Of a DNA stretch of 64,000 nucleotides, positions 52,644-61,824 are shown one piece after another. Position 1 is the stretch's first letter. Each line of letters opens with the position of its first letter. The notes below the pieces were generated by a model. The model was not told where the DNA came from. It worked only from the letters and a program-made list of their open reading frames with translations, and did not search any database. Made by a program: the position numbers and the translations under genes. Source of the stretch: an uncultured bacterium (lineage in GTDB: Bacteria > Actinomycetota > Coriobacteriia > Coriobacteriales > Coriobacteriaceae); the NCBI GenBank assembly GCA_905214435.1, contig CAJMMA010000001.1:69102-133101 (forward strand), read 5' to 3'.

Positions 52644-53858
52644 CTAACGCCTCTGGCGCCTCCCTTGTGTGACAAAGAACAGCGTTCCTACCAGCGCAAT
52701 AATGGTCGATGCCCCAAACAGCACCGCCTGAACGCCCAAAGCCTCCGCCAAAAACGGAGCCGCCAGCAGCGGCAGCACGCCGGCGCTCATCAGGCCAAAA
52801 CGCACAAAGCCGGTAATGCGCCCCAGGTATTTGATGTCGGCGCGCTCCTGAATCAAGATCATCTGCAGCGGTTCCAGGAATCCCCAGGCCAGACCGTTAA
52901 TCGCCTGACCGATAATCGCGACCCCCAGCATATCGGTGCCCACGTACACCATGGACCCAATGCCCACGGCCATGAGCGCGCCGAGCAGCAATCGCAGGTT
53001 GACATGGCGGGCAGAAAGCTTGGTCAGGATGAACGCGCCCACCGAGGAAGTGAGGCCCACGACCGAGGACAGCCAGCCCAGCCAGACGATATCCACGTTG
53101 AGCACATCGCGATAGAACAACGACTCCAGCGAATCGAACGCGCCAAACGCAAAGAAACCCAAAAAGCCCGAGATAAAGATGAGGCGCAGGTCGTGGTCGC
53201 GAAACGTAAGTCGCGCACCCTCGGCCATGCCGCCCAAAATACCGCCCTTCGGCTTCTCCCCTTTTGCGGGAGCAACACACTCGTGACAGCCCAAGGAGAG
53301 CACGGCCGCCACACCCATCATGCCCGCCATGAGCAGATAGACCGATTGCGTGGCAAAACAGCTCACGATGGCACCGCCGAGCAGCGGGCCAGCGGTATAG
53401 GCGATATTGCTGTAGAACACCATGAGGCCGTTCACGCGGGTACGGCCCTCGGTGGTCGACTCCAGGTATCCCGGAAACGCATGCGTGCAGGTGTTGATAA
53501 AGCCGCCCGCAAGTCCCAAGACGCACGCGGCAAACACAAGCCCGGGGACAGACAACGGCGCCAACCCCACGCCAAGCGATAGCACTGCCGTAATCACGCA
53601 CGTCACAAACGACGTCCGGCGCGGTCCAAAGCGATCGATGACCGAGCCCGACACCATATTGCCCACCGACGTCATAAGATTGCGCACGAGCGTAATGGCG
53701 GCAACCAAAAAGGCCGTGCCAGCCAGATCATACGTGGCCGCACCGATAAGCCCCAAAAAGTAGACCGCGTTGTTGGCGCACCACTGCAGGGACTCAATAA
53801 GAATCAGCCTGACCTCTGCCGGCGTCAGGCGCATTGCTTCGCGATCCTTCGCGAACAT
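52644..53858 (-). CDS. MFS transporter
   Basis: 404-aa major facilitator with twelve hydrophobic segments. The first-loop motif is seen as GSVIDRFGPRRTSF (about 71-84), with an Ala/Gly-rich middle and GLAWGFLEPLQMIL in the second half. Substrate unknown; the context suggests sugar or amino acid products of the pathway. ATG 53858 has GAAGGAG and lies 18 bp after the IID terminator. Confidence 0.87.
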   Translation of the reverse strand: MFAKDREAMRLTPAEVRLILIESLQWCANNAVYFLGLIGAATYDLAGTAFLVAAITLVRNLMTSVGNMVSGSVIDRFGPRRTSFVTCVITAVLSLGVGLAPLSVPGLVFAACVLGLAGGFINTCTHAFPGYLESTTEGRTRVNGLMVFYSNIAYTAGPLLGGAIVSCFATQSVYLLMAGMMGVAAVLSLGCHECVAPAKGEKPKGGILGGMAEGARLTFRDHDLRLIFISGFLGFFAFGAFDSLESLFYRDVLNVDIVWLGWLSSVVGLTSSVGAFILTKLSARHVNLRLLLGALMAVGIGSMVYVGTDMLGVAIIGQAINGLAWGFLEPLQMILIQERADIKYLGRITGFVRFGLMSAGVLPLLAAPFLAEALGVQAVLFGASTIIALVGTLFFVTQGRRQRR

Positions 53859-53875
53859 ACGAACTCCTTCTATAC

Positions 53876-53917
53876 AAAAAGGGGATGGAGGGCATAGGCC
53901 TGCTCCATCCCCTTTCC
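53876..53917 (-). terminator. Rho-independent terminator after orphan IIC-IID
   Basis: Stem AAAGGGGATGGAG / CTCCATCCCCTTT with a 12-nt loop, T run on the minus strand. It ends just before the MFS ribosome site. Confidence 0.88.
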
Positions 53918-53947
53918 AGGTTGCAACGAAAATCTATGCAGCCGGGC

Positions 53948-55003
53948 CCTTACGCCAGCACGCCGAAGAACGCGCCGATGATGCCCACGACCATGGTGGC
54001 CACGATCAGCACCATGGGGTTGATCTTCTTGGACAGCAGCCAGTAGTACAGCCAGAAGGCGAGCATGCCGAGCATGCCGGGCATGATGCCGTCCAGGATG
54101 TCCTGGAGGGTCTGGGCGTCCTCGCCCGAGCCGATGGCCACCGGGATGCTGGCCCAGAACATGTCCTTGCACATGGCGCCCACGACCATGACGCCCACGA
54201 TGCCCACGCAGGTCATGATCTTCTGCATGAGGCCGGTCCTCTGGGCCTCGTCCAGGAAGCCCACGCCCAGCTCGTAGCCCTTGACGGCGCCCCAGATGCG
54301 CAGCGCGAAGCCGGGGACGTTGTAGATGAGCAGGAAGGCGATGGGGCCGAAGGGGTTGCCGGCCTGGCACAGGCTGATGCCCACCGCGGCGGCGACCACG
54401 CGCAGCGTCGACAGGAAGATGGAGTCGCCGATGCCGGACAGCGGGCCCATGAGGGCGGCCTTGACGTCGTTGACGCTCTCGGGCTCGATCTCGCCGCGGG
54501 CGACCTTCTCCTCCATGGCCATCGCGATGCCGCCGACGAACGGGGCGAACTGGACGGTGATGTTGAAGAACGCGCAGTGGCGGTGCAGGGCCTCGGCGTA
54601 GTCGTCGGGGCGGCCGGCGTAGATCTTCTTGAGCATGTTGGCGACCATCAGGCAGAAGGCGATGTTCATCTGCTTGTAGTAGGTCCAGGAGAACTCCATG
54701 CCCAGGGCGCCGACGTTGACGGCGCTCTTGACGAGGTCGGAGCGCGTGATCTTGTTCTCGGGACTAGAAGTCATCGTCCTCATCCCCTTCCGCGGAAAGC
54801 TGGGGCTGGGCTCCGCCCAGGCCGAGCAGGTCGAACTTGTCGATGCCGATGATGATGGCGATCAGGGCGACGCCCAGGACGGGCACGTTGGCGTAGGAGC
54901 ACAGCAGGAAGCCCAGGAAGTAGAAGGGCACGAGCTGCTTGGTGAGCACCAGGCGGCCGAGCATGGCGAAGCCCATGGCCGGCAGGATGTTGGCGGCAAC
55001 GCC
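53948..55003. repeat. 1056-bp duplicated block, copy 1 (IIC 3' part + IID)
   Basis: Matches 56740-57795 at a constant offset of 2792; the encoded IID proteins are identical and the IIC proteins share an identical last 79 residues. Identity stops abruptly inside IIC. Confidence 0.88.
53950..54774 (-). CDS. PTS mannose-family IID component (orphan pair)
   Basis: 274-aa IID (277 aa from ATG 54783). FSWTYYKQMNIAFCLMVANML, AALMGPLSGIGDSIFLSTLR and three or more TM helices toward the C-terminus. Identical in sequence to the protein at 56742. Overlaps its IIC by 11 bp. No IIA/IIB genes accompany this pair, so it must use carriers from set 1 or set 2. Confidence 0.93.
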   Translation of the reverse strand: MTSSPENKITRSDLVKSAVNVGALGMEFSWTYYKQMNIAFCLMVANMLKKIYAGRPDDYAEALHRHCAFFNITVQFAPFVGGIAMAMEEKVARGEIEPESVNDVKAALMGPLSGIGDSIFLSTLRVVAAAVGISLCQAGNPFGPIAFLLIYNVPGFALRIWGAVKGYELGVGFLDEAQRTGLMQKIMTCVGIVGVMVVGAMCKDMFWASIPVAIGSGEDAQTLQDILDGIMPGMLGMLAFWLYYWLLSKKINPMVLIVATMVVGIIGAFFGVLA

Positions 55004-55537
55004 GCAACCGTCGATGATGAAGGGCGGGATGAAGTCGAGCAGGCCCTGGATGGCGTCGGAACCCAAATAGAAGGCGCCGCCGCACAGCAGGAAGTACTCG
55101 ACGCAGCCCCAGATTCCAATTCCCCAATGAACGGCGTAGATGCCTTTGAGGTTTCCCTTGAGGGCGAACTTGTCTGCCATATCGACAAACACAGGGAACA
55201 AGGCATTGGTAATGTTGCCGATCGTCAGCGCAAGGACGGCGATGGGCATGGCGAGCGCGATGGCCGTCTCGGTACCCTGACCGAGCTGAATGGCAAACGC
55301 GCAGGCGAGCACGCCGCCGACGGTTTCGTTAGGCGGCACGTAGGCGCCGATGGAAATCGAGCCCATGAACAGCAACTCCAGGCTGGCGCCAACGGCAAGG
55401 CCAGTCTGCAGGTCCCCCAGCACCAGGCCCACGAGCGGGCACAGGACGATGGGGCGGAACGCGTAGAGGGTGCCGAGCTGGTAGTCGAGGCATCCAAACG
55501 CTCCGACTAAGCCGACGAGGATTGCTTGGACAAGCAT
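54764..55537 (-). CDS. PTS mannose/sorbose-family IIC component (orphan pair)
   Basis: 257-aa permease. N-terminal half RPIVLCPLVGLVLGDLQTGLAVGASLELLFMGSISIGAYVPPNE; the middle (about 105-175) is unlike the set 2 IIC, while the last 79 residues are identical to it. The difference falls in the part likely to shape substrate choice. ATG 55537 behind TTGGGAGG. Promoter P2 lies upstream. Confidence 0.93.
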   Translation of the reverse strand: MLVQAILVGLVGAFGCLDYQLGTLYAFRPIVLCPLVGLVLGDLQTGLAVGASLELLFMGSISIGAYVPPNETVGGVLACAFAIQLGQGTETAIALAMPIAVLALTIGNITNALFPVFVDMADKFALKGNLKGIYAVHWGIGIWGCVEYFLLCGGAFYLGSDAIQGLLDFIPPFIIDGCGVAANILPAMGFAMLGRLVLTKQLVPFYFLGFLLCSYANVPVLGVALIAIIIGIDKFDLLGLGGAQPQLSAEGDEDDDF

Positions 55538-55672
55538 AATTCCTCCCAATAAGGAATCTCGAACCGTCGTCACTCCCGTCGCGCGCGTTGTTGATATCAA
55601 TTCCGGGAGTTCGATTCCACGGCTCGAAGCGTACCTGGTGTGCTGCTAACACCCATGCCAGGCACAAATGAT

Positions 55673-55719
55673 TTGATACCAATTATAGGTATGCAGGTTC
55701 GCCTTATTTAATACCAGTC
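55673..55719 (-). promoter_or_regulatory. Promoter P2 with paired GGTATYAAA boxes
   Basis: Box A TTGGTATCAAA next to TATAAT (55683-55688) and box B CTGGTATTAAA (55708-55719) exactly 35 bp apart, as in P1. Drives the orphan IIC-IID pair. Confidence 0.65.
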
Positions 55720-55762
55720 GCTCAGCGGGGTGTTTTTTACCGTAAACGGCAGGCGCATCCCA

Positions 55763-56653
55763 TTAGGCACGCTCTTTGTTTCGATGGCGGACAAGCGCCA
55801 CCAGAAAGCCGTCGCCAAAAGCATCGGATGCCAAGTTGGCCACAATCACCAAAACGATCATCGCTGCGCCCAAAAACTCGTTCCAGCGAAAGACCTCGCC
55901 AAAGAGGAGCGCCGACCAGCAGGGAGCGAGCACGACCTCACTCATGCAAACCAAGTTGGCCGCAAACGCGTTGGTGCGCGCAATCCCCTTGGCATACAGC
56001 ACACTCGCAAGGCCGCTGCAAAAAAGGCCATGCACCAGCATAAGCCCCCACTCAAAGGGTTTCACGGAGCCTAGGTCGCCGGCAAAATAGACGATCGGAA
56101 GTATCGAGATGCCGCAGGAGATGAGCGAGGACACCATGGGCGACGCATCGGGGCGAGAGTTTAAAAAGAAACACAGCCCAAAGGTGGCGCCCGAAATGAC
56201 GGCAAGCAGATTTCCGAGCATGCCCTCGGCGCTCAAATCACCTAAAAAGAAAAGTCCCATACCCGTAAAAGCAACCACCACGGAGGCAATCTTCGCAGGC
56301 GAGGGCAACGTGCGAGTTGCGAGCGATTGATACACGATAACGAAAATCATCGAGGTGTACTGCAGAACGATCGCGTTGCCGACCGTCGTGAGCTGGTTGG
56401 CAAAGTTAAACGTGGTGCCCGTCACGAAGTTGCAGACGGCCACAAGGACAATAAGACGGCTGACGCGAAGGACGGGTCTGCCGACGAGCAGGATAAAGAG
56501 CGCCATAAATATTGCCGTGACGGCACCGATCAAAAGAGCTGACTGCGAATTGGCGCGAACGAGGATGCCGATAAAACTCCACAAGAGCGCCGTGCCAAAT
56601 AGATACATCGCCCCGCTCACGCCATTATCGGGTGGATTGTCAGATCGAATCAC
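55763..56653 (-). CDS. EamA/DMT-family transporter
   Basis: 296-aa drug/metabolite-type transporter with about ten TM helices in two repeated EamA halves (ALLWSFIGILVRANS, LQYTSMIFVIVYQSLATRTLPSPAKIASVVV; second half ISGATFGLCFF, LAPCWSALLFGEVFRWNEFLGAAMIV). The start is GTG 56653 behind GGAGG; the longer frame to 56725 crosses a terminator. Cargo unknown. Sits between the two duplicated IIC-IID pairs. Confidence 0.88.
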   Translation of the reverse strand: MIRSDNPPDNGVSGAMYLFGTALLWSFIGILVRANSQSALLIGAVTAIFMALFILLVGRPVLRVSRLIVLVAVCNFVTGTTFNFANQLTTVGNAIVLQYTSMIFVIVYQSLATRTLPSPAKIASVVVAFTGMGLFFLGDLSAEGMLGNLLAVISGATFGLCFFLNSRPDASPMVSSLISCGISILPIVYFAGDLGSVKPFEWGLMLVHGLFCSGLASVLYAKGIARTNAFAANLVCMSEVVLAPCWSALLFGEVFRWNEFLGAAMIVLVIVANLASDAFGDGFLVALVRHRNKERA

Positions 56654-56681
56654 GAAGCACCTCCAACTAGCTTTCGGTAAT

Positions 56682-56713
56682 AAAAAACGGCGACCGCAAT
56701 GGGTCGCCGTTTC
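56682..56713 (-). terminator. Rho-independent terminator after set 2 IID
   Basis: AAACGGCGACC / GGTCGCCGTTT stem with a short loop, then TTTTTTATTA on the minus strand. 29 bp before the EamA start. Confidence 0.88.
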
Positions 56714-56739
56714 CCTTGGGGGCAAATAATAGGCCGGGT

Positions 56740-57795
56740 CCTTACGCCAGCACGCCGAAGAACGCGCCGATGATGCCCACGACCATGGTGGCCACGATCA
56801 GCACCATGGGGTTGATCTTCTTGGACAGCAGCCAGTAGTACAGCCAGAAGGCGAGCATGCCGAGCATGCCGGGCATGATGCCGTCCAGGATGTCCTGGAG
56901 GGTCTGGGCGTCCTCGCCCGAGCCGATGGCCACCGGGATGCTGGCCCAGAACATGTCCTTGCACATGGCGCCCACGACCATGACGCCCACGATGCCCACG
57001 CAGGTCATGATCTTCTGCATGAGGCCGGTCCTCTGGGCCTCGTCCAGGAAGCCCACGCCCAGCTCGTAGCCCTTGACGGCGCCCCAGATGCGCAGCGCGA
57101 AGCCGGGGACGTTGTAGATGAGCAGGAAGGCGATGGGGCCGAAGGGGTTGCCGGCCTGGCACAGGCTGATGCCCACCGCGGCGGCGACCACGCGCAGCGT
57201 CGACAGGAAGATGGAGTCGCCGATGCCGGACAGCGGGCCCATGAGGGCGGCCTTGACGTCGTTGACGCTCTCGGGCTCGATCTCGCCGCGGGCGACCTTC
57301 TCCTCCATGGCCATCGCGATGCCGCCGACGAACGGGGCGAACTGGACGGTGATGTTGAAGAACGCGCAGTGGCGGTGCAGGGCCTCGGCGTAGTCGTCGG
57401 GGCGGCCGGCGTAGATCTTCTTGAGCATGTTGGCGACCATCAGGCAGAAGGCGATGTTCATCTGCTTGTAGTAGGTCCAGGAGAACTCCATGCCCAGGGC
57501 GCCGACGTTGACGGCGCTCTTGACGAGGTCGGAGCGCGTGATCTTGTTCTCGGGACTAGAAGTCATCGTCCTCATCCCCTTCCGCGGAAAGCTGGGGCTG
57601 GGCTCCGCCCAGGCCGAGCAGGTCGAACTTGTCGATGCCGATGATGATGGCGATCAGGGCGACGCCCAGGACGGGCACGTTGGCGTAGGAGCACAGCAGG
57701 AAGCCCAGGAAGTAGAAGGGCACGAGCTGCTTGGTGAGCACCAGGCGGCCGAGCATGGCGAAGCCCATGGCCGGCAGGATGTTGGCGGCAACGCC
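56740..57795. repeat. 1056-bp duplicated block, copy 2 (IIC 3' part + IID)
   Basis: Partner of 53948-55003. Flanks outside the block are unrelated apart from a few bases. Confidence 0.88.
56742..57566 (-). CDS. PTS mannose-family IID component (set 2)
   Basis: 274-aa protein (277 aa from ATG 57575), identical to the orphan IID at 53950. Last gene of the set 2 operon, overlapping IIC by 11 bp. Confidence 0.93.
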   Translation of the reverse strand: MTSSPENKITRSDLVKSAVNVGALGMEFSWTYYKQMNIAFCLMVANMLKKIYAGRPDDYAEALHRHCAFFNITVQFAPFVGGIAMAMEEKVARGEIEPESVNDVKAALMGPLSGIGDSIFLSTLRVVAAAVGISLCQAGNPFGPIAFLLIYNVPGFALRIWGAVKGYELGVGFLDEAQRTGLMQKIMTCVGIVGVMVVGAMCKDMFWASIPVAIGSGEDAQTLQDILDGIMPGMLGMLAFWLYYWLLSKKINPMVLIVATMVVGIIGAFFGVLA

Positions 57796-58329
57796 AAAGC
57801 CAGCAAGGACAAAGGGCGGGATGAAGTCGAGCATGCCCTGGATGGCGTCAGCACCCAGATAGAACGACAGCGAGCACAGCAGGAACGCCATGATGATACC
57901 GGTCAAACCGATCAGGAAGTGCATCGCATAGACACCCTTAAGGTTGCCCTGGCCGGAGAAGACATCAGCGCGGTCAACCAGAATCGGCAGGGCGGCGTTG
58001 AGGATGTTCTTGATGGCAAGGCACAGCGTGGCGATGGGCATAGCGAGCGCGATGGCTGCCTCGGTGCTCTGGCCCAACTGGATAGCGAAGGCGCAGGCGA
58101 GCACGCCGCCGATCGTCTCATCAGGCGGCACGTAGGCGCCGATGGAGATCGAGCCCATGAACAGAAGCTCCAGGCTGGCGCCGATCGCGAGGCCGGACTG
58201 CAGGTCCCCCAGCACCAGGCCCACGAGCGGGCACAGGACGATGGGGCGGAACGCGTAGAGCGTACCGAGCTGGAAGTCGAACTTACCAAATGCGGCGATA
58301 AGTCCGATGAGGATTGCTTGGGTAAGCAT
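57556..58329 (-). CDS. PTS mannose/sorbose-family IIC component (set 2)
   Basis: 257-aa permease, same layout as the orphan IIC. N-terminal 95 residues similar, residues about 100-178 different (LPILVDRADVFSGQGNLKGVYAMHFLIG), last 79 identical. ATG 58329 behind AAAGGGGG. 58 bp after IIB. Confidence 0.93.
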   Translation of the reverse strand: MLTQAILIGLIAAFGKFDFQLGTLYAFRPIVLCPLVGLVLGDLQSGLAIGASLELLFMGSISIGAYVPPDETIGGVLACAFAIQLGQSTEAAIALAMPIATLCLAIKNILNAALPILVDRADVFSGQGNLKGVYAMHFLIGLTGIIMAFLLCSLSFYLGADAIQGMLDFIPPFVLAGFGVAANILPAMGFAMLGRLVLTKQLVPFYFLGFLLCSYANVPVLGVALIAIIIGIDKFDLLGLGGAQPQLSAEGDEDDDF

Positions 58330-58387
58330 ATATCCCCCTTTCCTAATAGGACACTACGAAGAGCTCAGACTCTTCGAAATTGAACGC

Positions 58388-58870
58388 CTAGAGCACGCTT
58401 GCGCAGTCAACCTTGGGGTCATCGGCCAGAGGACGGATCTCGACCTCGACGCCGTTGTTCAGCATCTCACGCACATCGGCCTCCTCGGCTGCAGTCAGGA
58501 AGATCTGACGAGAGACCTGACGAGCATCGGGGCGCTTCTCGTCCTTGGGCTTGGTGTTGCCCAGGTTGACCGACTTGATCTGCGGGCAGCCTTCAACAAG
58601 CTGCTTTGCCTCAGCGATGGTGGCGACACAGATAATCATCTTGTATTTGTCAGTCACACCCGAGTTAATGGCCTCGATGGCATTCGCCATATCCTTGATG
58701 ACGAGCTTGCAGCCGGCAGGCTTGCCCATCTTGAGCGTCGTCTTCCACACCGGGTCGTTGGCGACCTTATCGCCCACGCAGAAAATGCAGTTGGAGCCAA
58801 GGCCCTGGACCCAAGAGACCGCGACCTGGCCATGAAGCAGGCGATGGTCGACGCGAAGTAGCTGAATCAT
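58388..58870 (-). CDS. PTS mannose-family IIB component (set 2)
   Basis: 160-aa phosphocarrier with His13 in DHRLLHGQVAVSW and KSVNLGNTKP. I use ATG 58870; a TTG 15 nt earlier is unlikely. Only moderately similar to the set 1 IIB, so these carriers have not been homogenised. Confidence 0.94.
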   Translation of the reverse strand: MIQLLRVDHRLLHGQVAVSWVQGLGSNCIFCVGDKVANDPVWKTTLKMGKPAGCKLVIKDMANAIEAINSGVTDKYKMIICVATIAEAKQLVEGCPQIKSVNLGNTKPKDEKRPDARQVSRQIFLTAAEEADVREMLNNGVEVEIRPLADDPKVDCASVL

Positions 58871-58927
58871 AATGTGACCCCCCAAAGGTCTTGTGCCGTC
58901 TTACGGCGTGTCAGTAGGTGCTGCGGA

Positions 58928-59347
58928 TTAGAACTCTTCTTCCTCTTCGTCATCGACCAAAAGATCGTTGACAAACTTCACGCGCGTATCGTCCGCAGCG
59001 ACGATGGCGCGAATCGTCTCCTCAACCGGCGCCGACTCGTCAGAGAACAGCAGCTGGATAAGCAGAGGAAGGTTCATGTTGGTAACGAGGTACGTGCGGG
59101 GACGCGTCTGGACGATCTTGGTGAACTCGTTGTTGACGCTGCCGCCAAAGAGGTCGGTGCAGACAACGACATCATCGTCGGCAGCCATGCCTGCCAGCAG
59201 TTTTTGGGCCTCCTCGGCCACGTCCATTCGGTCATCGACGAACATCGAAAGATCGTGGACGTTGTCGCGAGCGCCCGAGAGCAGCTCGACACTCTCCTTG
59301 ATGCCGGTAGCGAAGTGCGCATGGCTGGCGATGATGTACTGCCTCAT
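58928..59347 (-). CDS. PTS mannose-family IIA component (set 2)
   Basis: 139-aa phosphocarrier, His9 in IASHAHFATG and TDLFGGSVNNE. The tail is very acidic (DDEEEEEF). A short stretch around the TDLFGG loop is nearly identical in DNA to the set 1 IIA. Confidence 0.94.
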   Translation of the reverse strand: MRQYIIASHAHFATGIKESVELLSGARDNVHDLSMFVDDRMDVAEEAQKLLAGMAADDDVVVCTDLFGGSVNNEFTKIVQTRPRTYLVTNMNLPLLIQLLFSDESAPVEETIRAIVAADDTRVKFVNDLLVDDEEEEEF

Positions 59348-59393
59348 TCTGTGTTCCTCTCAATAGCCCGGCGCGTTCCCGCACCCGTTTTCT

Positions 59394-60455
59394 TTAGTAG
59401 TCGAACTGGTGATAGTAGCGACGATACTTGAGGTTGTGCTTGGTGACCGTCTCGTAGTAGCGAGCCAGGCGGTCGGTAACGAGCACCGTCAGAATCCACG
59501 GAGACACGATGACGCGGAACTCGTCGTCAAGGCCGGGGATCGCGAACTCGGCGGTGTCGATGATGTTGATGTCGGTGTCGCCGGTCACGCCGCGGTTGAG
59601 GAACGCGCGGACGCGCTCGTCGAGCTTGCGGTTCTCGTCCTCGCCCATGAACAGGAACACGGGGACGCCGGGCTCCACGAGCTCGAGGGTGCCGTGGAAG
59701 AAGTCGGCCGAGGTGATGTAGCGGGTGCGCTTCCACTGCATCTCCTCGAGGATGCACATCGAGAACAGGATCGTCTCGCCCCACAGGGCGCCGGAGCCGA
59801 TGAACATGGTGTAGGGGGCCAGGGCGTACTTCTTGGCGAGCTCCTCGGCGCGCGGCTCGAAGCGCTTGCGGATATCGAGCATGTCCTTCCAGATGTCCTT
59901 GGTCTGCTCGATAAACAGATCGAACTTGGGGAAGCAGCCGCGGCGGTTGAGCAGGCGCAGGCCGAAGCAGTCGGCGAGGTAGTAGCCCTTCTCGCAGCCG
60001 CCCGAACCATGGTCAGAAGCCATGGCGACGCAGTTCTCGGCGCCGACAGCCTGGCCGATGGGGCCCTCGGGCTTGGTCATGGCGTAGACGCGCACGCCCA
60101 TGCCCTTCATCTTCTTGACGGCCTCGAGGACCTCGGGGGTGGTGCCGGACTCGGAGGCGGTGAGCACGACGGACTTCTCGGTCATGCGCTTGTGGCCCAT
60201 GACGTTCCACTCGGCGGCGTGGATCAGGTAGACCTCGAGGTCGCGGTCGCCGAACTTGTTCATGAGGTACTCGAGCTGCATGAGCTCGTCCCAGGTGCCG
60301 CCGACGCCCATCAGGAACACGGCGTCGTAGCCCTCGTCGGCGACCTTGTCGGCGAGCGCGGTCATCTTCTTGCCGGTCTCGTAGAGCGCCTTGCCGTCCT
60401 CGAGATAGCCCTCCTGGTCGAAATGCATGATCTCGATCTTCTCGGTTTCCTTCAT
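59394..60455 (-). CDS. FrlB-like SIS-domain deglycase (copy 2)
   Basis: 353-aa enzyme, same domains as 51412-52473. Differences cluster in the first 27 residues and near the end (SPWILTVLVTDRLARYY versus SPWILSSLITDRLAAYY). ATG 60455 has AGAAAGGAGA. It follows the other SIS enzyme by about 60 bp and precedes IIA by 46 bp, so set 2 is a six-gene operon. Confidence 0.85.
   Translation of the reverse strand: MKETEKIEIMHFDQEGYLEDGKALYETGKKMTALADKVADEGYDAVFLMGVGGTWDELMQLEYLMNKFGDRDLEVYLIHAAEWNVMGHKRMTEKSVVLTASESGTTPEVLEAVKKMKGMGVRVYAMTKPEGPIGQAVGAENCVAMASDHGSGGCEKGYYLADCFGLRLLNRRGCFPKFDLFIEQTKDIWKDMLDIRKRFEPRAEELAKKYALAPYTMFIGSGALWGETILFSMCILEEMQWKRTRYITSADFFHGTLELVEPGVPVFLFMGEDENRKLDERVRAFLNRGVTGDTDINIIDTAEFAIPGLDDEFRVIVSPWILTVLVTDRLARYYETVTKHNLKYRRYYHQFDY
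59494..60376. repeat. 883-bp duplicated block, copy 2 (deglycase gene)
   Basis: Partner of 51512-52394, offset 7982. Confidence 0.85.
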
Positions 60456-60515
60456 TTGTCTCTCCTTTCTGGGGTTGTTTCCACATCCCCCATGCCAACG
60501 GGCATCAAAACCCGC

Positions 60516-61631
60516 TTACATTCCGTAACACTCAGCCGCTTTGGCCTTAAGCGCATTGACTGACTCTTCGTAGCCCTCTGCCTTGACCTCCATTTGCTTG
60601 GAGACGGCATCGAGATACGGGTGCACGTTCCATGACTTCAGACGCTCGGCGATCATGGCCGCAATCGTCTGGAAGAACACAAGATTGGGAATTGCGCTGA
60701 GCAGCGGAGCCACCTGAGGCACCGCAACCTCGTGAGCCCTACCCTTGGGATGGGCCGTGAGCAGCACCGTTTTTGCCGTAACGTTCGATAGCGCATCGGC
60801 GATATTCGCAAGACGCTCCGACCCCTGCGGATCGTCGACGATAAACACCAGATAGCCCGGAACGATCTGCATCTCGGGACCGTGGACGAACTCCTCGCCT
60901 TCGTGATGCATGGCAGGAATCTTGATGGTCTCGCTCAGCTTGAGCGCTGCCTCCTCGGCAACACCATAGTTGGGGCCGTTGCCGACGACCATGGCGGGCA
61001 TGTGCTCAGAAAGCTCGAGCATGTGATCTTGGACATATGCCTCGGCGGTCTTGCACATCACGGCATTAGCCTGGATAGCCTCGCGCAGGTCATCAAGACG
61101 CTGAGCAACGCCCTTGGCGTCAATCGTTCCGCGCGCCTGACCGCCGTAAATACCAAAGAGCACCAGGTACTCAACGAGAACCTCGACGCCCAGAGTCACA
61201 AAGTCCACCGACTCGACGCCCACACCGTAGTCAAGAACGATGTCAGCGTGTTCCTTGATGGGTGCCTCGACGTTTGCCGTGAGCGCAACTGCAGCCATAT
61301 CGTGTGCACGCATGTAATCGAGCGCCGCAATCGTATTGGTCGAATAGCCGCTCTGCGAGACGGCGATGTTGAGCGCATGCTGCGGATAGGTGTGTTCAAA
61401 ATCGACGAAGGCCTCGGGCGTCACAACGGACACCTGCATCTGCAGCGCATCTTGCAGGTAATCGCGGGCGCAATCGGCGGCATGGCGCGACGAACCCGAA
61501 GCAACGATGCGCAGTGCATCAAAAGAACCGGACTGGAAAATATCAACGAGCTGTGCTACCAGCTCAGACGAACGCTCGAGGTTCTCCCCCATACGCACAT
61601 GGGCAAGCTGAACGTAATCGAGCATCTTCAT
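60516..61631 (-). CDS. SIS-domain sugar-phosphate enzyme (GlmS/AgaS/GfrE-like)
   Basis: 371-aa protein with two SIS domains: about 30-165 (VASGSSRHAADCARDYL, AVSQSGYSTNTIAALDYM) and 205-340 (MVVGNGPNYGVAEEAALKLSETIKIPAMHHEGEEFVHGPEM). The second-domain E-x-x-E-x-x-HGP string is typical of aldose/ketose amine enzymes. In enterobacterial gfr operons, a mannose-type PTS is paired with two such deglycases acting on glucoselysine and fructoselysine phosphates; this gene would be the second of that pair. First gene of the set 2 operon, behind promoter P3. Confidence 0.8.
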   Translation of the reverse strand: MKMLDYVQLAHVRMGENLERSSELVAQLVDIFQSGSFDALRIVASGSSRHAADCARDYLQDALQMQVSVVTPEAFVDFEHTYPQHALNIAVSQSGYSTNTIAALDYMRAHDMAAVALTANVEAPIKEHADIVLDYGVGVESVDFVTLGVEVLVEYLVLFGIYGGQARGTIDAKGVAQRLDDLREAIQANAVMCKTAEAYVQDHMLELSEHMPAMVVGNGPNYGVAEEAALKLSETIKIPAMHHEGEEFVHGPEMQIVPGYLVFIVDDPQGSERLANIADALSNVTAKTVLLTAHPKGRAHEVAVPQVAPLLSAIPNLVFFQTIAAMIAERLKSWNVHPYLDAVSKQMEVKAEGYEESVNALKAKAAECYGM

Positions 61632-61660
61632 CGTCTCACCTCATAATAAATCATTAGTAT

Positions 61661-61740
61661 TTGATACCAATCACAGTTACAGGTTACGGCTTTTTGATAC
61701 CTCTTTGTCGATTAATTTATCCCCATCGGCGAACGGTCGA
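61661..61740 (-). promoter_or_regulatory. Promoter P3 with paired GGTATYAAA boxes
   Basis: Box A TTGGTATCAAA (around 61663) next to a weak TGTGAT -10, and box B AGGTATCAAAAA (around 61696), 33 bp apart. CGGCGAACGGTCGA (61727-61740) lies 64 bp from box A, the same distance as in P1. Confidence 0.65.
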
Positions 61741-61824
61741 TTTTGAGCCATGTAAGGTTGTATATACAGTCGGTCAAATTGCCCAAACAGACCGGCTGTT
61801 ACCGCGCGCGATGCAAAGCCCCAG

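Noticed and set aside
61768..61799. Terminator between the GntR gene and promoter P3
   Set aside because: A 9-bp stem exists but no T tract follows, so I did not annotate it.
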